Below, one piece after another: positions 12,001 through 26,434 of a DNA stretch of 64,000 bases. Within the stretch, counting starts at the first letter, position 1. Every line of letters begins with the position of its first letter. Position numbers and translations under genes: made by a program. Under the pieces are notes generated by a model. It did no database searches. It was not told the origin of the DNA and worked only from the letters and a program-made list of their open reading frames with translations. Origin of the DNA: Eremophila alpestris peregrina (Eukaryota > Chordata > Aves > Passeriformes > Alaudidae); contig WMCF01000175.1 of assembly GCA_009792885.1 (NCBI GenBank), forward strand, positions 255,840-319,839, read 5' to 3'.

Positions 12001-15000
12001 TCACGGAACTATTTTGCAAATTGTTCCTAATCTACAGTTGCTTGTCTCTGCTCTCTTCCTGCAGAGACAATAAAATCATCCAGCTAATAGCAATGTGAAA
12101 GGGAAGGAATGATCCTCATTTGGTTTAAGTAGACAGATCTGCACTAGGGAACCACTAAATAGTGCAGTGATGAACTGAGGGAGGCAGCCCAGAAACATCC
12201 CTTCCATCTTTTGGGCATGGAAATCTGGTAGGAGACCTGCCAGCACAATGCAAACTCCTTCTTAGTGTCCCAGAAAATGAAAAAATTCTTACTACAATCA
12301 ACAACAACATAATTATGTGAATTAGGAGGATTTGTTCATGGGATTACTTTTTTTTTTAGTTCTTGCAGTATGGTGGTGACCTGAATACACCCGACCCCTG
12401 CAGCAGGAAACTCTTTTCCTGTTTCCAAAATAATCATTGCTGTTTCCAGGCCTCCTCCCCAACTTACTGTTGCTCACCCTTCCCCAAATCACCTTCCAGA
12501 GCACATTTCTCCCCACAAACCTGGCCCCAGTGTTGCTGTGACTTTTCTCACCCCTCAGGGAGCCAAATGCCCCAGAGACAGTGGAAATCTTGGCCCTACA
12601 TGGATGCCTGGACACTGAGAAGTGACTTGGTACACACTGGTATTTTCAACTGTCCCCAAAGGGTGAGATGCTCAGAATTCCCCAGATTCATCCGAAAATA
12701 CTTCAAAGAGAAAAAGCAAAGATTGGTTCATTCTAAGAAAGCAAGTTATGACTAGGTCAGAAAACATTAATACCACGAAACCACTCTGAAACTGCTCACA
12801 GCTGAGGCCTTGCCAGGGTGCTCACAGCCAGACCCATCAAGATAAAAATCCTGGGTCAGATCATTTAGACATGTTAGGGATAAGGAATTCAGGGAATGAC
12901 CAGAGTTATGGCCTGCAGTGACATCAGAGAAGTTTCCTGTTGTCCATCACCACTTCATATTGTTTATTACACTGCTTAATTTTACCAGTCAAAACTGGTG
13001 TTTGGCATCTCATGAACCATTTCCCAGGGACTGGTACCTATTCTGAATTTGCAGGAGGGTGGGATGAAAGCTGAGGACTCCATGACAGGCTTGGTCTACA
13101 CATTCCTGCTGAAGAGATGGAGACAGAAATGGTTCACCTGGACCTGTAGATAATGTCAGAATTGCCACTGTACTTAAATCCATGACTTCACAGCCAAAAG
13201 CCTCCCTGTCAAGTTATCCACTGATTCAGAAATGAGCCACAGCAGTTTAAACTTATTTCTTTCCATTTTGCAAGTACCTTGAAACACCAGGAGCTCAGCC
13301 ATATCCCACCTCTTAACAGGTAATAGCTGAGACTCAGCTGACAAAGACAGAAATCCCAATAACTGCTTCAGAAAAAAGGGTCTTTGTGGATCAAAGAGTT
13401 GAGAAACCATGAGATTTCCAAGTTTTTACCATCAGAACAATTCCTGCAAGGATGAGGCTTCACTAAGTGGAACATGAGTCCTGCAGAGCAGTGGTGTGAT
13501 GGGAAGGAGGAGAGAGCCCAGGATGGCTGCTGGAGGAGAGAGGAGAGACAGAGCCATGTACAGCCTGCAGAGACTACAGGAGAGGAGCAGGGCAGCAGCC
13601 CAGAGCTGCTGGCTGTCCTTGCAGCCCCAGCAGGGTTAAGAGCATTAGTCCAGCCTCAGGGGGAACAGGATCCTGAGCTGGTGACTGAATGTCTCCTTTG
13701 TTGGCTGCCCTGCATCACCACAGGCACAGAGCTCGCTCCAAGGACACCTGGAGCATGGCCAGTCCCACAATTCCACAAGGATGCTGTGGTTCTCCTGGGC
13801 AGGGAGATCAGGGGATACCTCTCAGGACAGCTAAAAAACAACCTGCTCCATGAAGCACCCTGAGAGCCCCACTGAAGTGGGAAAACACACACCTAAACAC
13901 ATTCTGCTCAAGTGGCAAATACCTCACAACGTGCCCAAGCAGTTCTCCCCAAGTTACTGCGGCAGTTAAAAGATCTTCTGAGTATAAAAAATGTGCTGTT
14001 GGCACTTAAATTTATAAAGGAGGCTTCTTTGAGCTCCTAAAATATCATTCCCTCCATATGTGGGTCTCATCTAAAGTGAAGATTTGAATGATAATTGTAC
14101 TGATACCAGACCAGCAAACTTCCAGGCATGCAGTGCATGGGCAGCTATCCCATTTTAACCTTTGTAATTCACCCTCCTGCCCAGGAAAACTCCATCCAAG
14201 AAAGGTGGGAAAAGGCAAAGTATGGCCCTCATGGCAGCTCTGGGAAGGAGTCAGCACACCCAAGACTAGGGACGATTTTTGCAGATGCCCTTTGGTGCTG
14301 CCAACACTCAATGAAAAATCAGGGTTTTGCCTTCCATTATTACAACCCTCAAAGTCAGTCACCCCAAGCTTTAGGGTTTTCATTTCCTTTACAGCCTCAT
14401 ACAACAGAAAACCCCCAAACGAGCAAAAACACAAAGAAGAAGCAAAAAAAAAAAAACCTACTACCCAAACCCTCAAAGCTGCTCAGCTGTAGCAGTTAAA
14501 TCAAGTTTAAGAGCAGCTAAACTGCCCCAGACAAGGCTCTGCCCGAGGCTTTGGCTACTTTCAGCTCCAGGAGCTCCCTGAGCATGGATTTAGTAACCCT
14601 TTGGGAATCTCTCATCCCAAAAGCTGCTCAGCTTCCCCTCCACTCCCTGCAACTCGATCTCACTGAAAGTCTTTGTATCCACAACACTCTCTGGCAAGGA
14701 GTGGGACACATCCCTACACTACAGAGAGGAGGTTACTGCCACTGCCCACTCCTTGGGATTCCAATTCCTGCCACATCCCACCCTTCCCAACCACAGGGGT
14801 TGCAAAGAAATCCTTGTTCCTGGCTCCCAGGCCATGACATTATGCTGACATTACAAGCTGGGAGGGTTTGCTCTCCCACAGACACCAGGCTTGGGAAAAA
14901 CTCTTCCCCTCTGCAATAACATGTAGGAGAGACTTTGGAACTTCTTTACTGTAAAATAACAAATACCAAAAATGTGTGTTTCCTCTGGAAGCAAAGCAGA

Positions 15001-17740
15001 TTTTATCTCAGTAGGTTCCTCCACCATTCCTAAGATGCCACACCACAATTTTCCAGCACATTTCTAGCTGCTCCTGCTTACTTACCCAGCAATACCCAGT
15101 GGAAATTTGGGGGAGAAAAACTGACTGCAGGCTGTTCTATAAATAAAAAACAATCTGGTTATGGATGCCAGTAGTTTCTCGTACAAAAAAGAAAAGGCTT
15201 GGAATGTGATATGCCAATCAAAATTAACATTTAGATACTACACACTGCCCCACTCCATCCCACTCCTGGCCATCAGCTCTGTTAGAAGTCCTTGTTCCCA
15301 CTGCACTTTTCCCCATGGCTGCATTCCACTCCGGGGGCAAAGGTTGCCTGTAAGCACTTTAAACAGTATGTGAAACGCTTTGTTTATCCAAAAATATTTT
15401 AGCTCCCAGAAACATTAAAGCAAGATGTAGATTTCAGCATTTGCAAAGCAAAGAACTGCAACTCCTACAGACGCTGCCAGAAACTTTTTTTCCTTAAGGC
15501 TCTCCAGCTAGGAAAGACTATTTTGCTAAAGCAAAGCTGCAAACAAAAAGTGCAATGTCTTAGTAATGGGCTGCAAAGGTTGAGGATGAAGCAAGGCTGT
15601 CATTTCTGTCCTGCTTACTTTTTACAGAGCAGATAATTGATCAAGCAGTAGGAAACACCTGAGGGTGCAGCAGGGAAACCCAAAACTTACGGGGTCTTCC
15701 CCAGTAAGCAGCTCCAGAAAACCACTAGCAAAATAAAGGGATTTTCCCTGCAGCCTGGCCCACAATTTTCCTTGCAGGAGTGAAATCCAGATCACCTGCT
15801 GTGCTCCAGTCTTAAAAGAGATGTACCCACCTTAAAATACAGCTGTGCCCCAAGCACTCAGCCAGGCTGGTGTTTAGGACAGGAGGAATCAACCACAGTG
15901 GTCACCAGAGGCAAAGGCACCACAGCCAAACAACAATCACAACTCAGCTCATCCCAGTTGCCCCAGGGGAACAGGACTGGGAGACAGGAATATTAAGAAT
16001 TAACTGCCTGAAAGCAACAAAGCAGCTGCTCGTTTTCCAGCTCAAAGCTCTCCCCATGTAAAGGCTGCTGCAGACACCACCCCTGTTTCAGCAGAGGAAA
16101 TAAAATGTGCTGGATCCTGTTGCCAAAGGCAGGCTACTGAGCCTGGGGAATGCTCCTAGGGAGGGCAGGGGACAGTTATCTGCCACTCTGCTGCCTCTGG
16201 AGCAGTTATCAGTCAGTGCATTTTCCTGGGCTGACTCCTTATCTATCTCCACAGGCTCACTAGCCCACAGCTCCAGGCCCATGTTTTTCTTGGGATATGG
16301 TTTTTGTTGTTTTCCCCCTGCCAGGGAATTCCCAACCACCACCAGCTGGTTCTGCACCAGTTCCTTACATCCATAAACTGCCTAATTAATCAATGGACTT
16401 CATCTCTTTCTACTGCAAAAGAAGAATTAATGAAGCACAAACAGAAAAAAAAAACAAAACACACGGACCTTCACTTACTCCTATTGTCTTCCAAGCTGGG
16501 ATTTGCCTGGTGTGATTTTAAACCAGACTTTAATTCCCATTTTTTTTCTTACATCTGAGAGAAAAGTAGTTACACCAGGCATGCTAAGTGCCAAAATTAG
16601 CTGGTTTGCCTAAATGCAACCCCACATCAACACAAGGCACAGACTACAAAATCAGCAAGTCACACAAGATCCTCAAGGCTCAGTTTAAGGGGAATTAAAA
16701 AAGGAGGAGAAAGAACTGTCCTACACCTCTGAGAGCATTGGAGGGGCAGAAAGGCAGGCTTGGCTCACACAGCACCACCAGGTTTCACAAACCTGTGGGG
16801 AGAGGATGCCTAATTCTGAAACACTCACAAGTCATCCTGCAAGAGGCACCAGAGCTGGGGCCTGCTGCCAGCTGAAACAGAGATTTCAGTGCTTGCTGCC
16901 AAAGCACAAAGAGCAACAGGCAAAGCTGCCCTGTACCGATGAATTTAATGTCAACACTAAAGTAGACAAAGAGGTTGGAATACAAAAGTGACCTTCAGGC
17001 CTCACTGTCCACTGCATTTCTTCTCCAAACACCAGTGAAATGACACAAGTGTCCCAGTTAGTCCAGTGAAGTCATCAGTCTAGCACAGGCAGAGCCAACC
17101 CCACTGCAGAGCCCTTTAAGTGGTTCCAAGTGGTGACAAAGCAGTTTATGGCCACCTCACCTGAGACCTTCCCAAGCCACTGCAGAGTGTGACAGCAGAG
17201 CAAATAAATCTGTTCCTGTCCCTTTCAGAGATTTACAGGGGTTAGCCTCACCTCAGGGAAACTGTAACAACATTTTTGCCTTCTCCAAATCCCTATTTTT
17301 TTTTAATTTGGGGTCAGGATTAACAGAGAGCAGAGGAGCATTAGCTCAGTCCCAGTTGGGTGATGATAGCCTGCACTGTAGGAACTGGAGTTCCCTGACC
17401 AGCAGAAAGTCTCTCAGCACAGAGCACACACACAGAGCAATAAAACCTGAAATCAGTGGTGCTGTCTCATTTCCCACTCCTCTGCACAACACAATTTATT
17501 TTTAGGTCATAACTCCTGCTGCAGGATGGAAAGAAAGGATGGGCACAGACACAACAGCTGCAAGCTAACTTGGGAACACCAAGAACGAGACATTTCCACT
17601 TGATGTTTTGTTAAAACAGCTACACCTTCACCTCACACTGAGGATTTCTGGAGCCAAGATTTGTACTGGCACATGGATGTCACCTCCTCATGTGGCACAA
17701 GCTGCTTACAGAGCCTGTCCCCATCCTAAAACCTGTGCCA
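9081..17740. other. Long repeat-poor non-genic stretch
   Basis: 8.7 kb with no CR1, LTR or minisatellite that I can recognise and no convincing exon. Could be intron of the minus-strand gene starting at 33 kb. Confidence 0.55.
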
Positions 17741-17905
17741 GGGGAGGGTCAGGCTGGACATCAGGAGGAATTTCTTCCTGGAAAGGGTGGGCAGGAACTG
17801 CCCAGGGAGGTCACTCAGTGCTCTGGGCTGGTGACAAGGTGGGAATGGGGCACAGCTTGGAATCCATGCTCTGGGAGGGATTTTCCAACCTTACTGCATC
17901 TGTGA
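17741..17905 (+). mobile_element. CR1 LINE 3' fragment
   Basis: AGGCTGGACATCAGGAGGAA, TTTCTTCCTGGAAAGGGTGG and GATTTTCCAACCTTACTGCA are the sense ORF2 C-terminal and 3'UTR of CR1. Confidence 0.85.
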
Positions 17906-20900
17906 GCCTTGTGAACTACAACAAGTGCTGCTTTTTTGTCTCTTGCTTCACAGGGCAAGAACAGGATTGAACAAGCTGGGTCAGGTATGGGGGAGGAATA
18001 TTGAGCAGGTGACTCCTGAGTGGTGGCTGAGCAAGGAAATCTCTGCTATGAGAACCCAGAAGTCAGTGGAGCTCCTTTCCAAGTCACTTGAACCAAAGGC
18101 AATAACCAAACATCAGAGAAAGAGAGCTCCACAGCGAGAGCTGGGCAGCAAGTCCTGCACAGGGCAGGACAGCAAAGCTAAGGAAAAATCTGCAAACTGG
18201 CCATTACCAAGCACACTCCTCTTGCTGGAGAGCCCATTGTCACCTCAGACAGCAAGCAAGGAAGGGATGCACACCTCGAAATGCCTTCACCAGCCTGAAG
18301 CTCTGCTGCAGTTCCTTCCTCCCCTCTCTCACAGCGAGGCTTTTTATTTCTTAAACACATCAAGCACGTCTCACAAACCTCTCACAGCCACTTAAAGCCA
18401 GGGGTTAAGTGCAGCTGAAGTGAGGCAGCATTCCTCCTGCCACGCTCAAATTGTCTTACATGCTGCTTTTCCCATGCTGTTGGTGCCTCAGCCATCAGAG
18501 GGAAGCAGGAGGCAGCAGGGGCAGGTGGTGGCACAGGAATCCAATCCACACTCACCAGGTTGGCTCAGCAGAGGTGATGCAGCCTGCTCCCAAATTCCAC
18601 AAACAGAGCCTGTTCCCTGGGTGTCCAGAGGTGAACAGAGAGCTGTTCTCCATGTGCTGGGAGGGTTTTATTCCCTCGTGGCTGTAGAACACAGCAGGTG
18701 AGCAGAAAAGCTCCTGCCTGCCAGGAAATCATCCTCAGGGAGGGAGCACAGCCCTCACACCTGCCCTCAGCTGCCCCACACATCAAATTCAGCAGGAACA
18801 TTTTTCTCCTGACACTGACTTGAGTCTCCTGGGAAAAGAGATTTTTCTGGCCACTGCAAAGAAAGGATAAATGAGCCACCTGCACACAAATGCACCGAGG
18901 GTAAGGAATTCGAGCTGGGTTTGCAGTTCACTCATTTGGTGCATGTAAAGTTACAAGATGACACCTGTGACAATCAGGTGTGTGTTTAATTAGTCTAGAA
19001 AGCAGCAATTGCTCTGTGTTACCCATCCACACATCCCCAGTCTGATGCAAAAGACCCCTAAATCTCAAGAAGAGATTTTTACCAGGCTTAACAGCAACAT
19101 TAACAAGTGGCAGATGACTTGCTGGAGTTGAGAGGTCATCCCTGTGGGAGAACAGCACAATGTGTCCACAAATAAACTAACTCAACAAAACAAGTACAGC
19201 TGAGCCCTGAGGAAGCAAAATATATGAAGTAAATTGAAATTTCCAGCCACAGAAGTTATGTCAACTTTCAGATGTTCCCATAGTTCACAGCAGAAATCTG
19301 TTTCACGTGCTGGAAGTTTTTTACCCTCTGTGTTGGCCTCGAAGCCATCAACTTGGAGAAGGAATTTAACTTGGAAAAAGGCGTTTTCTGGACCCTGCTA
19401 GGCTACAGTAATTGCTTTTTAAATCTTGTTTATTCCAGGCATTGCTGCAACAATGCTCCTGTGCAGGAACACAAATGGTAAGGGATGGTCATTTCCCAGG
19501 CTTTGGTGGGCATACAGGTGGAAAATCCATACAAAAAAAGATATAACAATGTAAAACATGTAAAAGGCTCTGACTTCTTCACTGGAAAAACCCTTTGGGA
19601 CAGGCAAAGCTGTCCATGCATTCTCAGCATGAGATCTGGCACCTGGCAAAGTCCTGTGGGCTGTTCTTGGCCAGAATTCCATAGCTTTCCTGGAATTCCA
19701 CAGCTTTCCCTCCCCCTCTCCAGAATCAACAGCTCAATCCTGAGAGCTGCAGTGAGGGAACACACACCTTCTCCACTCAGAACAGAATCAGACTGTGATT
19801 TACCTCTGACCCCTGCAGTGCCATCCATTCCCCACAGCCCAACGCTTTCACACTTGGTTTTGCAGTGGTTTTGGTATTTCAGCAGGAGCTGCCTTCCCCT
19901 TTTCCTCCTGAACATTTCTGTGGTAAACTTTGACACCCAGTCACCAAACTGTGACTTTCAAAAGACACACAGGTTCCCTGAAAAACCAAAATACTGGCTT
20001 GGAAATGGGGAGGGAGGGAACTCCCTGCTGTGGTCTGCTCCCTTTTTGAAATAAAGGAGTTATGGAGTCTGAAGGCTGCACCTGCACAGATGTGAGGGAT
20101 TAATAACCTCTTCCAAACAAGTGTGTGAACAAGAAAAACATCACTGGCTTTTGCACTACTTCCCTTTTTGAGAGGCCACTTCCTGCAAAGATCCTTCACT
20201 CAGGTTTTCCATTAGCTTTGTTACCACCAAACAGCCTCTTCCAGCTTCAACAGCTCACCAGATGATTTATGAAAGGTGCAAAAACACCACATTGGCAGGA
20301 AAGAGCAAAAATGTATCTGCAAATTTGACCTGAACAAAGCAACATATTTTCGCTAAAAATTAACAGAAAATAGGGTGGAAAATTGAGCTAAATCTTCCAT
20401 AAAATGGGGAAGTGCTCTTGGAGCTGCAGACAAATCCTGTGCTCAGAAACAAGGAGTCACAATCAGTGGGAAAGACCTTCCCTGGAATGCACTGACGCCT
20501 TGCTCAAAAGGGACAACAGGAACATAACGCCAAGAGGAGCACTGCATAAAAACACCAATCATGACAATAAAAAAACCCATTTGAAAATGGCTGTTAGTCC
20601 CCATTTCTGTGGAACAGCCCAAACCAGGGATTGTCTGCTTTCAGTTCCCAATGTTAGCAAGAAATTTAAGCTCCCTCATCCTTAGAAACATCAGCAGTAC
20701 AAGATATTCCATTTCTCAGCAAAAGAAACTTTCCTGTTGCAGATTTGACAAGCCAGCTGGCCTCAGATCTGGCAAAAAACGTGTTTTCTGGATCCACTCC
20801 TCCAAAACTGGACACACCTCAGGATCAGGAATCTGTTCCATCCCTCTCAGAGCCATCTGCAATGTCGTGGGGCTCTGGCCAAGCAATTAATTCCTCCTAA

Positions 20901-21301
20901 TTGCTGGAACGGGACCACCCCTAGCTGGAATTGCAGCTGGCTCTCCCTCCCTGCCCTGCCCTTGGGGGGATGCTGATCCCTGCCTCCAGCCTCAGGCACG
21001 TGTCTGCTGGGAAAAGCAGACCTTGGCAATGGGATCCTGGCTGTACTTCTGCGTGTAAACATGCAGAGGGATGTCCTGCAGGGCGAGCAGGTCACAGGGA
21101 CACAGTGACACCACCTGTGAGCTGGGCGGGAGCAGCACTGGGATGCCTGCGGTTCCATCCTGGCTCATCACTGCTTGGGGAGGAGCCAGACACGTCCCCT
21201 GACCAGCAGCAGGATGAGGATCCTCCCTCCTCTCCCTCGCAGATGTGCTCAGTGTTTTGGTGCTTAAACGAAGGGGAAGGAAGTGTGGAAAAGCATCCTG
21301 C
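17906..21301. other. Non-genic stretch
   Basis: Unique sequence up to the minisatellite; no recognised exon or transposon. Confidence 0.55.
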
Positions 21302-21852
21302 CAGTCCCCACAACCCCACACTGGAGGGATGTCCCAGTCCCCACAACCCCACACTTGGAGGGGTGTTTCAATCCTCACAGCAAATAAATCTGTTCCCTTC
21401 CTAAATTTGGAGGGATGTCCCAGTCCCCCACAACCCACACCTGAAGGGTATCCCAGTCCCCACAATCCTAAACTTTGAGGAATGTCCCAATCCTCACAAC
21501 CCACAGCTGGGGGGGTGTCCCAGACCCCACAATCCTAAACTTTGAGGAGTGTCCCCAATCCCCACAATCTCACACTTTGAGGGGTGTCCCAATCCCCACA
21601 ACTCACACTGGGAGGAGTGTCCCAATCCTCACAATCCTGAACTTTGAAGGGTGTCCCAGTTCCTACAACCCACACTGGGAGGGGTGTCCCAGTCCCCACA
21701 ACCCCACATTGGAGGGGTATCCCAATCCCCACAATCCTAAACTTTAAAGGGGTGTCCCAGTCCCCACAACTCCACACTGGGAGGGGTGTCCCAGTCCCCA
21801 CAATCCTAAACTTGGAGAGGTGTCCCTGTCCTCCACAACCCTGCACTTGGAA
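21302..21852. repeat. 33-35-bp minisatellite, about 16 units
   Basis: Units such as CAGTCCCCACAACCCCACAC...GGAGGGGTGTCC follow head to tail. Two unit types tend to alternate: one with CACAACCCACACTGG and one with CACAATCCTAAACTTTG, giving a loose 67-bp higher-order period. The third unit is broken by AGCAAATAAATCTGTTCCCT. Open frames through it on both strands are a by-product of the repeat and not genes. Confidence 0.93.
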
Positions 21853-22481
21853 GTTTGCTCAACAGCCTGACAGGGGAAAGGATGAAAAACAACCTGGATG
21901 ACACAGCCCAGCTGGAAAAAAGGGAGCTGAAGTCCCAAAAGCAGGAGAAGGTTCTGCCCATGTCAGATACAGCCACAGATCTTCTACACAGGGTTTAAGA
22001 TGGACTGACATACGTTGCAAAAGCAGTTTAATTAAGGAGAAAATAAAATATTCTCCATAAACCGTAATACAAAAGAAAAATCAACACAGCCCCTAAATCT
22101 CTGATGCTGACCTTACCAAGCCAGGCTTTGTTTATTCTTCAGCACATTAAAAATCAAGTTTATGCTTCAATGACTGAATCACCAGTTGTTACAAACTATT
22201 TCCATCACTTTCATCCCCTCCCTGAAGTTTCTAGGAAATTCATTACATCTGCACACGACAGGAGAATCCAAGTTTGACAAGGCTTGCCAGAACAATATTC
22301 CTGCATTTTGAGCACAGGGGGACAGCACACCCAAACAGGGCTGGCTGACCTGGCAAAGGCAGCTGGGGCTGAAATGCCAAATCCCCCTCCCTTCTCACCT
22401 CACCAAAAACCCCAAATGTAGCACAGAGTTCCCAAAGCAAGGCAGGACTTGGGGCCCACAGGACAGGGCTTGTGGAGATGG
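21853..22481. other. Spacer between the two minisatellites
   Basis: About 630 bp of unique AT-rich sequence. Confidence 0.6.
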
Positions 22482-22672
22482 GAATGGACACACGACATGG
22501 GACTGGACATGAGGAGGTGGCAGTGGACATGAGGAGAGGGCAATGAACAAGAGAAGGGGGCAATGGACAAGAGGAGGGAGCAATGGACACAATGAGGTGG
22601 CAGTGGACACGAGGAGGGGGCAATGGACACAATGAGGTGGCAGTGGACACGAGGAGGGGGCAATGGACACGA
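22482..22672. repeat. 20/40-bp minisatellite
   Basis: About ten units of roughly 20 bp built on GTGGACACGAGGAGGGGGCA and CAATGGACACAATGAGGTGG. The right end consists of two identical 40-bp dimers, so the array has recently grown by dimer duplication; the left end is more diverged (GACATGAGGAGGTGGCA, AACAAGAGAAGGGGGCA). Confidence 0.92.
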
Positions 22673-25600
22673 TCAGACCAGTCCAGGAAAGCCACAAGGA
22701 GTGCACCCAGAGGTGATTTCAAAGTGTCTGAGTTGAGCTGCATTTCTGAGCCTTACACAAACTTCCCTCACTCCTGTGACGAGAGGCAGCACCAGAGGTG
22801 GCAAATGGAACTTGGGAATATTTGCAAAGTCACGCTGAGAATACTTCTGTTAAACGCTGTGCTCAAAGCCGTGTCGCTTTGCTGCACATCGGTACTTACA
22901 TGGAGGAATTATTTAAGTACACAGCTCTGTAAGCACCTAAGAAAGTGTCCAGATAAGGAAGAGCTCTGCTCCTTCTCCTTCTCTTCCCCACTTGTCTGAG
23001 GCACTGCAGGAACGGTGCTGCCCTCACCCTGCCACTGTAAATCATAGCAATAAAAACCCCAATTAAAACCAGAAAGGTACTTAGCTCAAGACAATCGGGC
23101 AGGACAATCTGTCTTCTAAGGGCCTGACTTGAAAGCTTCATTTTTAAAAAGCACAGCCCAAATAAAATAAGTAGGTTATTAAGCGCCCAGCAGTCCCTTC
23201 ACATAAATGTCCATGGAGTAATTCACTGCTTTTATGAAAAAAGAAATGTTTTTAAAGCAGACTGGGAAAGGAAACAAATCTTCAGAACTAAAAGATAATA
23301 CTGCCTCCAGAGAAGCCACTACAGAAACCTTTCTCTTTTTATTTATTTTAATTCTTGCCCACTTTTAAAGCTATAAAGACAGCAGGATGAGCACATTCAG
23401 CTCTCCAAATCCTTCACGTTTCACTTTGCAGTGTCTGTGGAAATAAAAGGACTTTTCCTCCCTTCCAGCTGAAGGTTGTGGGGTCTCTTCCATGACCACC
23501 AACAACACAAAGACAAAAGGGTGCCAGAACTCTACACCAGCATTCTGCACTCAAGCACTGCTCCAGCACCCCCAAATGCAGCAATCCCAGGCAGAGAGAC
23601 TCCACAACACCTCAGTACTTCTTTCCGCCAGCGAGCAGCACTAACTGAGCAGGGAACAGTCTGGTGTGCAAATGTTACACTGGAGTACACCCCACAGGCT
23701 GCACTGGGCTCTATCCCAACTCTCCTAATTCAGGACAGCACTGGAAAATGAACAAGTGTGAGCATTTCCAGCTGTCTGCACACATCCTGTCACTGCACTG
23801 GCTGCTCACCACCAGCAAGTCTCCTCCAGTCCTTCCCAAAAGCAATCCCCACTTCAGTTCACTCTGCTGCAGACCCTCAGCTGCCCCTCGTTTTTAAATT
23901 CAAATTAAGCTCAACAAGACCTCAGTCCCAAACACAAAGTTTGTTGCCACAGCTGACAGAGTCACTGCAGAAGTTGCTCCACTTCAGGGCTGCAGAAAAT
24001 GTCATTAATGCCCTGCATGAGGCAGACCTGAGAGAAGCCCGTTACTGGTGTTCCCTGTGCTGCTGCTTCCCTCAGTGTTTTTATTTCCTTCCTGATAAGG
24101 CCCCACTCTGTCAGGCAAAGCACAGAGCATGTCTCCAAAACCCCATGGAACACCTTTAATGCTGGAAACTGGGAATATGAACACAAGGTGAGCGAAGAAA
24201 AAAACAGCTCTGACAGCCATGAATTGAATCAGCCCAGAAAGCTCACTTAGAACAGGTGTACCCCAACCTTGGGTTTGTCTGGGGATGAAATCTGAACCTG
24301 AAAGCAGAGATTCAGTGATAGGGATCAGAGGTTACAGCTCTGAGGTGCTCACTCTTCCCCTGGGTGCCAGGGTGGGAAGCCTCTGGCTGCCACAAGCCAC
24401 CCTGCCACCACAACCACGCCCTCACAGAGGAACCAGGCTGGGAAATTCAACAGGCTCTTCTCCAGTGAACACAGAACTGTGGAATGGAGACACAGAACAG
24501 AGAATACAAAACCGTGGAATGGTTCCATCCTGAGCTGGATGGAACTCATCTCATCTCTGATGAGTTTTGCATGTGCAGTGAGCCCAGAGTTTGGAACCTG
24601 CACCTTGCAAAGGTTGGGATCTCCGTGTCCCTGTGTCAGGAACACAAGTCCAAGCCCCTCTGCAAGGTGTCAGGGTGTCTCTGCATGAATAAAAAGCTCC
24701 CAGCCCATAACACTCCTGCTGAAAAGTGCAGCAAGACAGAGGCAGGCAAAGCTTTATCCACATCACAATTTCTGGGAAGCTGAGAGCACAAGGGCCAAGT
24801 GCTCCCTAGGTTATTATGCCTGGGTTATTATCCAATCTTCAAATGAACACAAGTCATTAATTTATTAGCATGACATCACATCCTGCAGGCTGAATTTCAA
24901 CACACAGCCATGACAGAGGAACCACGTGAAGAAATCCAGCATTCCCTAGGATTTCTAGTCTGTTTTCCAACCTTTTACCTTGGAAACACCTAAATGGATG
25001 TCCTGGATGTGGAAACAAGATCCCCAGGGAGTTAGCAAACAAAAGACAAAACATGAAGTCACCCAACATTTTGCAGAGTGGGCAATAATTTTAAATATTT
25101 GCTCATATCCAAGTACAAATAGGCAGCATTAAAGCACAATTAGTGTGAGGGGGATTACAAAGTTAAGAGGTTAAAGGAGATTGTTTGCATTAAATACAAT
25201 CTTAGCAAAGGAGAAGTCTAACAGGAAGACTCATAAAAGGGTTTTAGACTGGCAGCCACTCAAAAAAGTGGCCAAGCTCCCTGCAGACAATTATAAATGA
25301 TGCTGCTCAATTCACTTGTGCCCTGATGGACCATGAGTTAAGGAGCAGCAGTCAGAATTTAAGATAGTTAGGGAGTAGTTCATTAAGAACATCAACTCAG
25401 CTGGCCAGGCACAGGGAAGAACACAGCTGATGGCCTTCAGTGCATCAATCTGGTGCACCTGTATCCAGTGTCACCTGGCTCTCAGGTTCCTCCCCTGGCA
25501 CTGAACCAAGCTTGCAGGGTATCTCCCCACACCAGCTGGGAACCTCTCTCCCCAGAGCAGCCCATCTCCTTCCCTGGCCATTTTCAAACCCCAACAGGAC

Positions 25601-26428
25601 CCTGAAAAACCTGGCATTTCTTTGGGGTTAGTCCTGCTCAGAGGAGGAAGCACTACAGATTTGCCTGTGATTGTCATCTCCACTTACACTTCCTGAACCC
25701 GTGGCTGAACTCTGGCATTCCCTCTCAAAAACATTGTAATTCTGGGATACAAGACACGTGGCTGGATGGGTCTGTGTCTGCTCAGCACAGACACTCATTT
25801 TCTTGCAAGCAAAGGAATTCTGAACAAACCATCAGAACTCAAATAATCCCCTTCTGATGAATGTGCTTAGGGCCCTGTTTTTGTTTTTAAAATGGCCCTT
25901 GGTAACCCATCTATTTATGTTTTGAAAGGGAGAAAAAATGAATTAGGAAATTGCACAGGCACAAAAACAAAGGCAATATCTGACAAAGAGTTTTGTTAAT
26001 TTGTGGGTAATTGCTCATTACTGCAAAATAAGGTTTCTGCAGTGTTTTATGGAGAGCAGATAAGAACCCCCAGCCCATTACTGAGTACTGCTCTTGGCAA
26101 AGACGAGCTTCTCCCAGGGTGGAGAGCCTCCATAAAACCACTATTCCATTAAATACTGATCCTGACATCCCAAAAGTACCCGGGGAAAGGGAACAATGTG
26201 TTCTGTCGAGTCATTTAGCAGGGATCTTCACATGCCTGCACTCACCCTTTTCTGTCCACAGCTCTGCTTTGGACATCACCTCCCCCCCAGGGCCTCTACT
26301 GAGCACTCAAACTTCAGCACTTCAGAACATGGATGTTCCTCTCCCTTCCTGTGAGCCTGGTTTACTTTCTTATATATTATTATATATACTAAAAATGTAT
26401 TCCCCAGACATTCAATGTGCACAGGGCA
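22673..26428. other. Non-genic stretch
   Basis: Unique sequence. A short TA-rich microsatellite-like patch lies at about 26,370-26,395, just left of the solo LTR. Nothing else recognised. Confidence 0.55.
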
Positions 26429-26434
26429 TTGTCA
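26429..26434. repeat. Target-site duplication, left copy
   Basis: TTGTCA directly left of the LTR. Confidence 0.85.

Noticed and set aside
20931..21901. Several open frames through the 21-kb minisatellite on both strands
   Set aside because: Stop-free frames arise from the repeat unit; no independent coding evidence.
22243..22743. His/Cys/Pro-rich minus-strand frames of 87-166 codons
   Set aside because: Translation of the 20/40-bp minisatellite; would-be protein repeats mirror the DNA repeat only.
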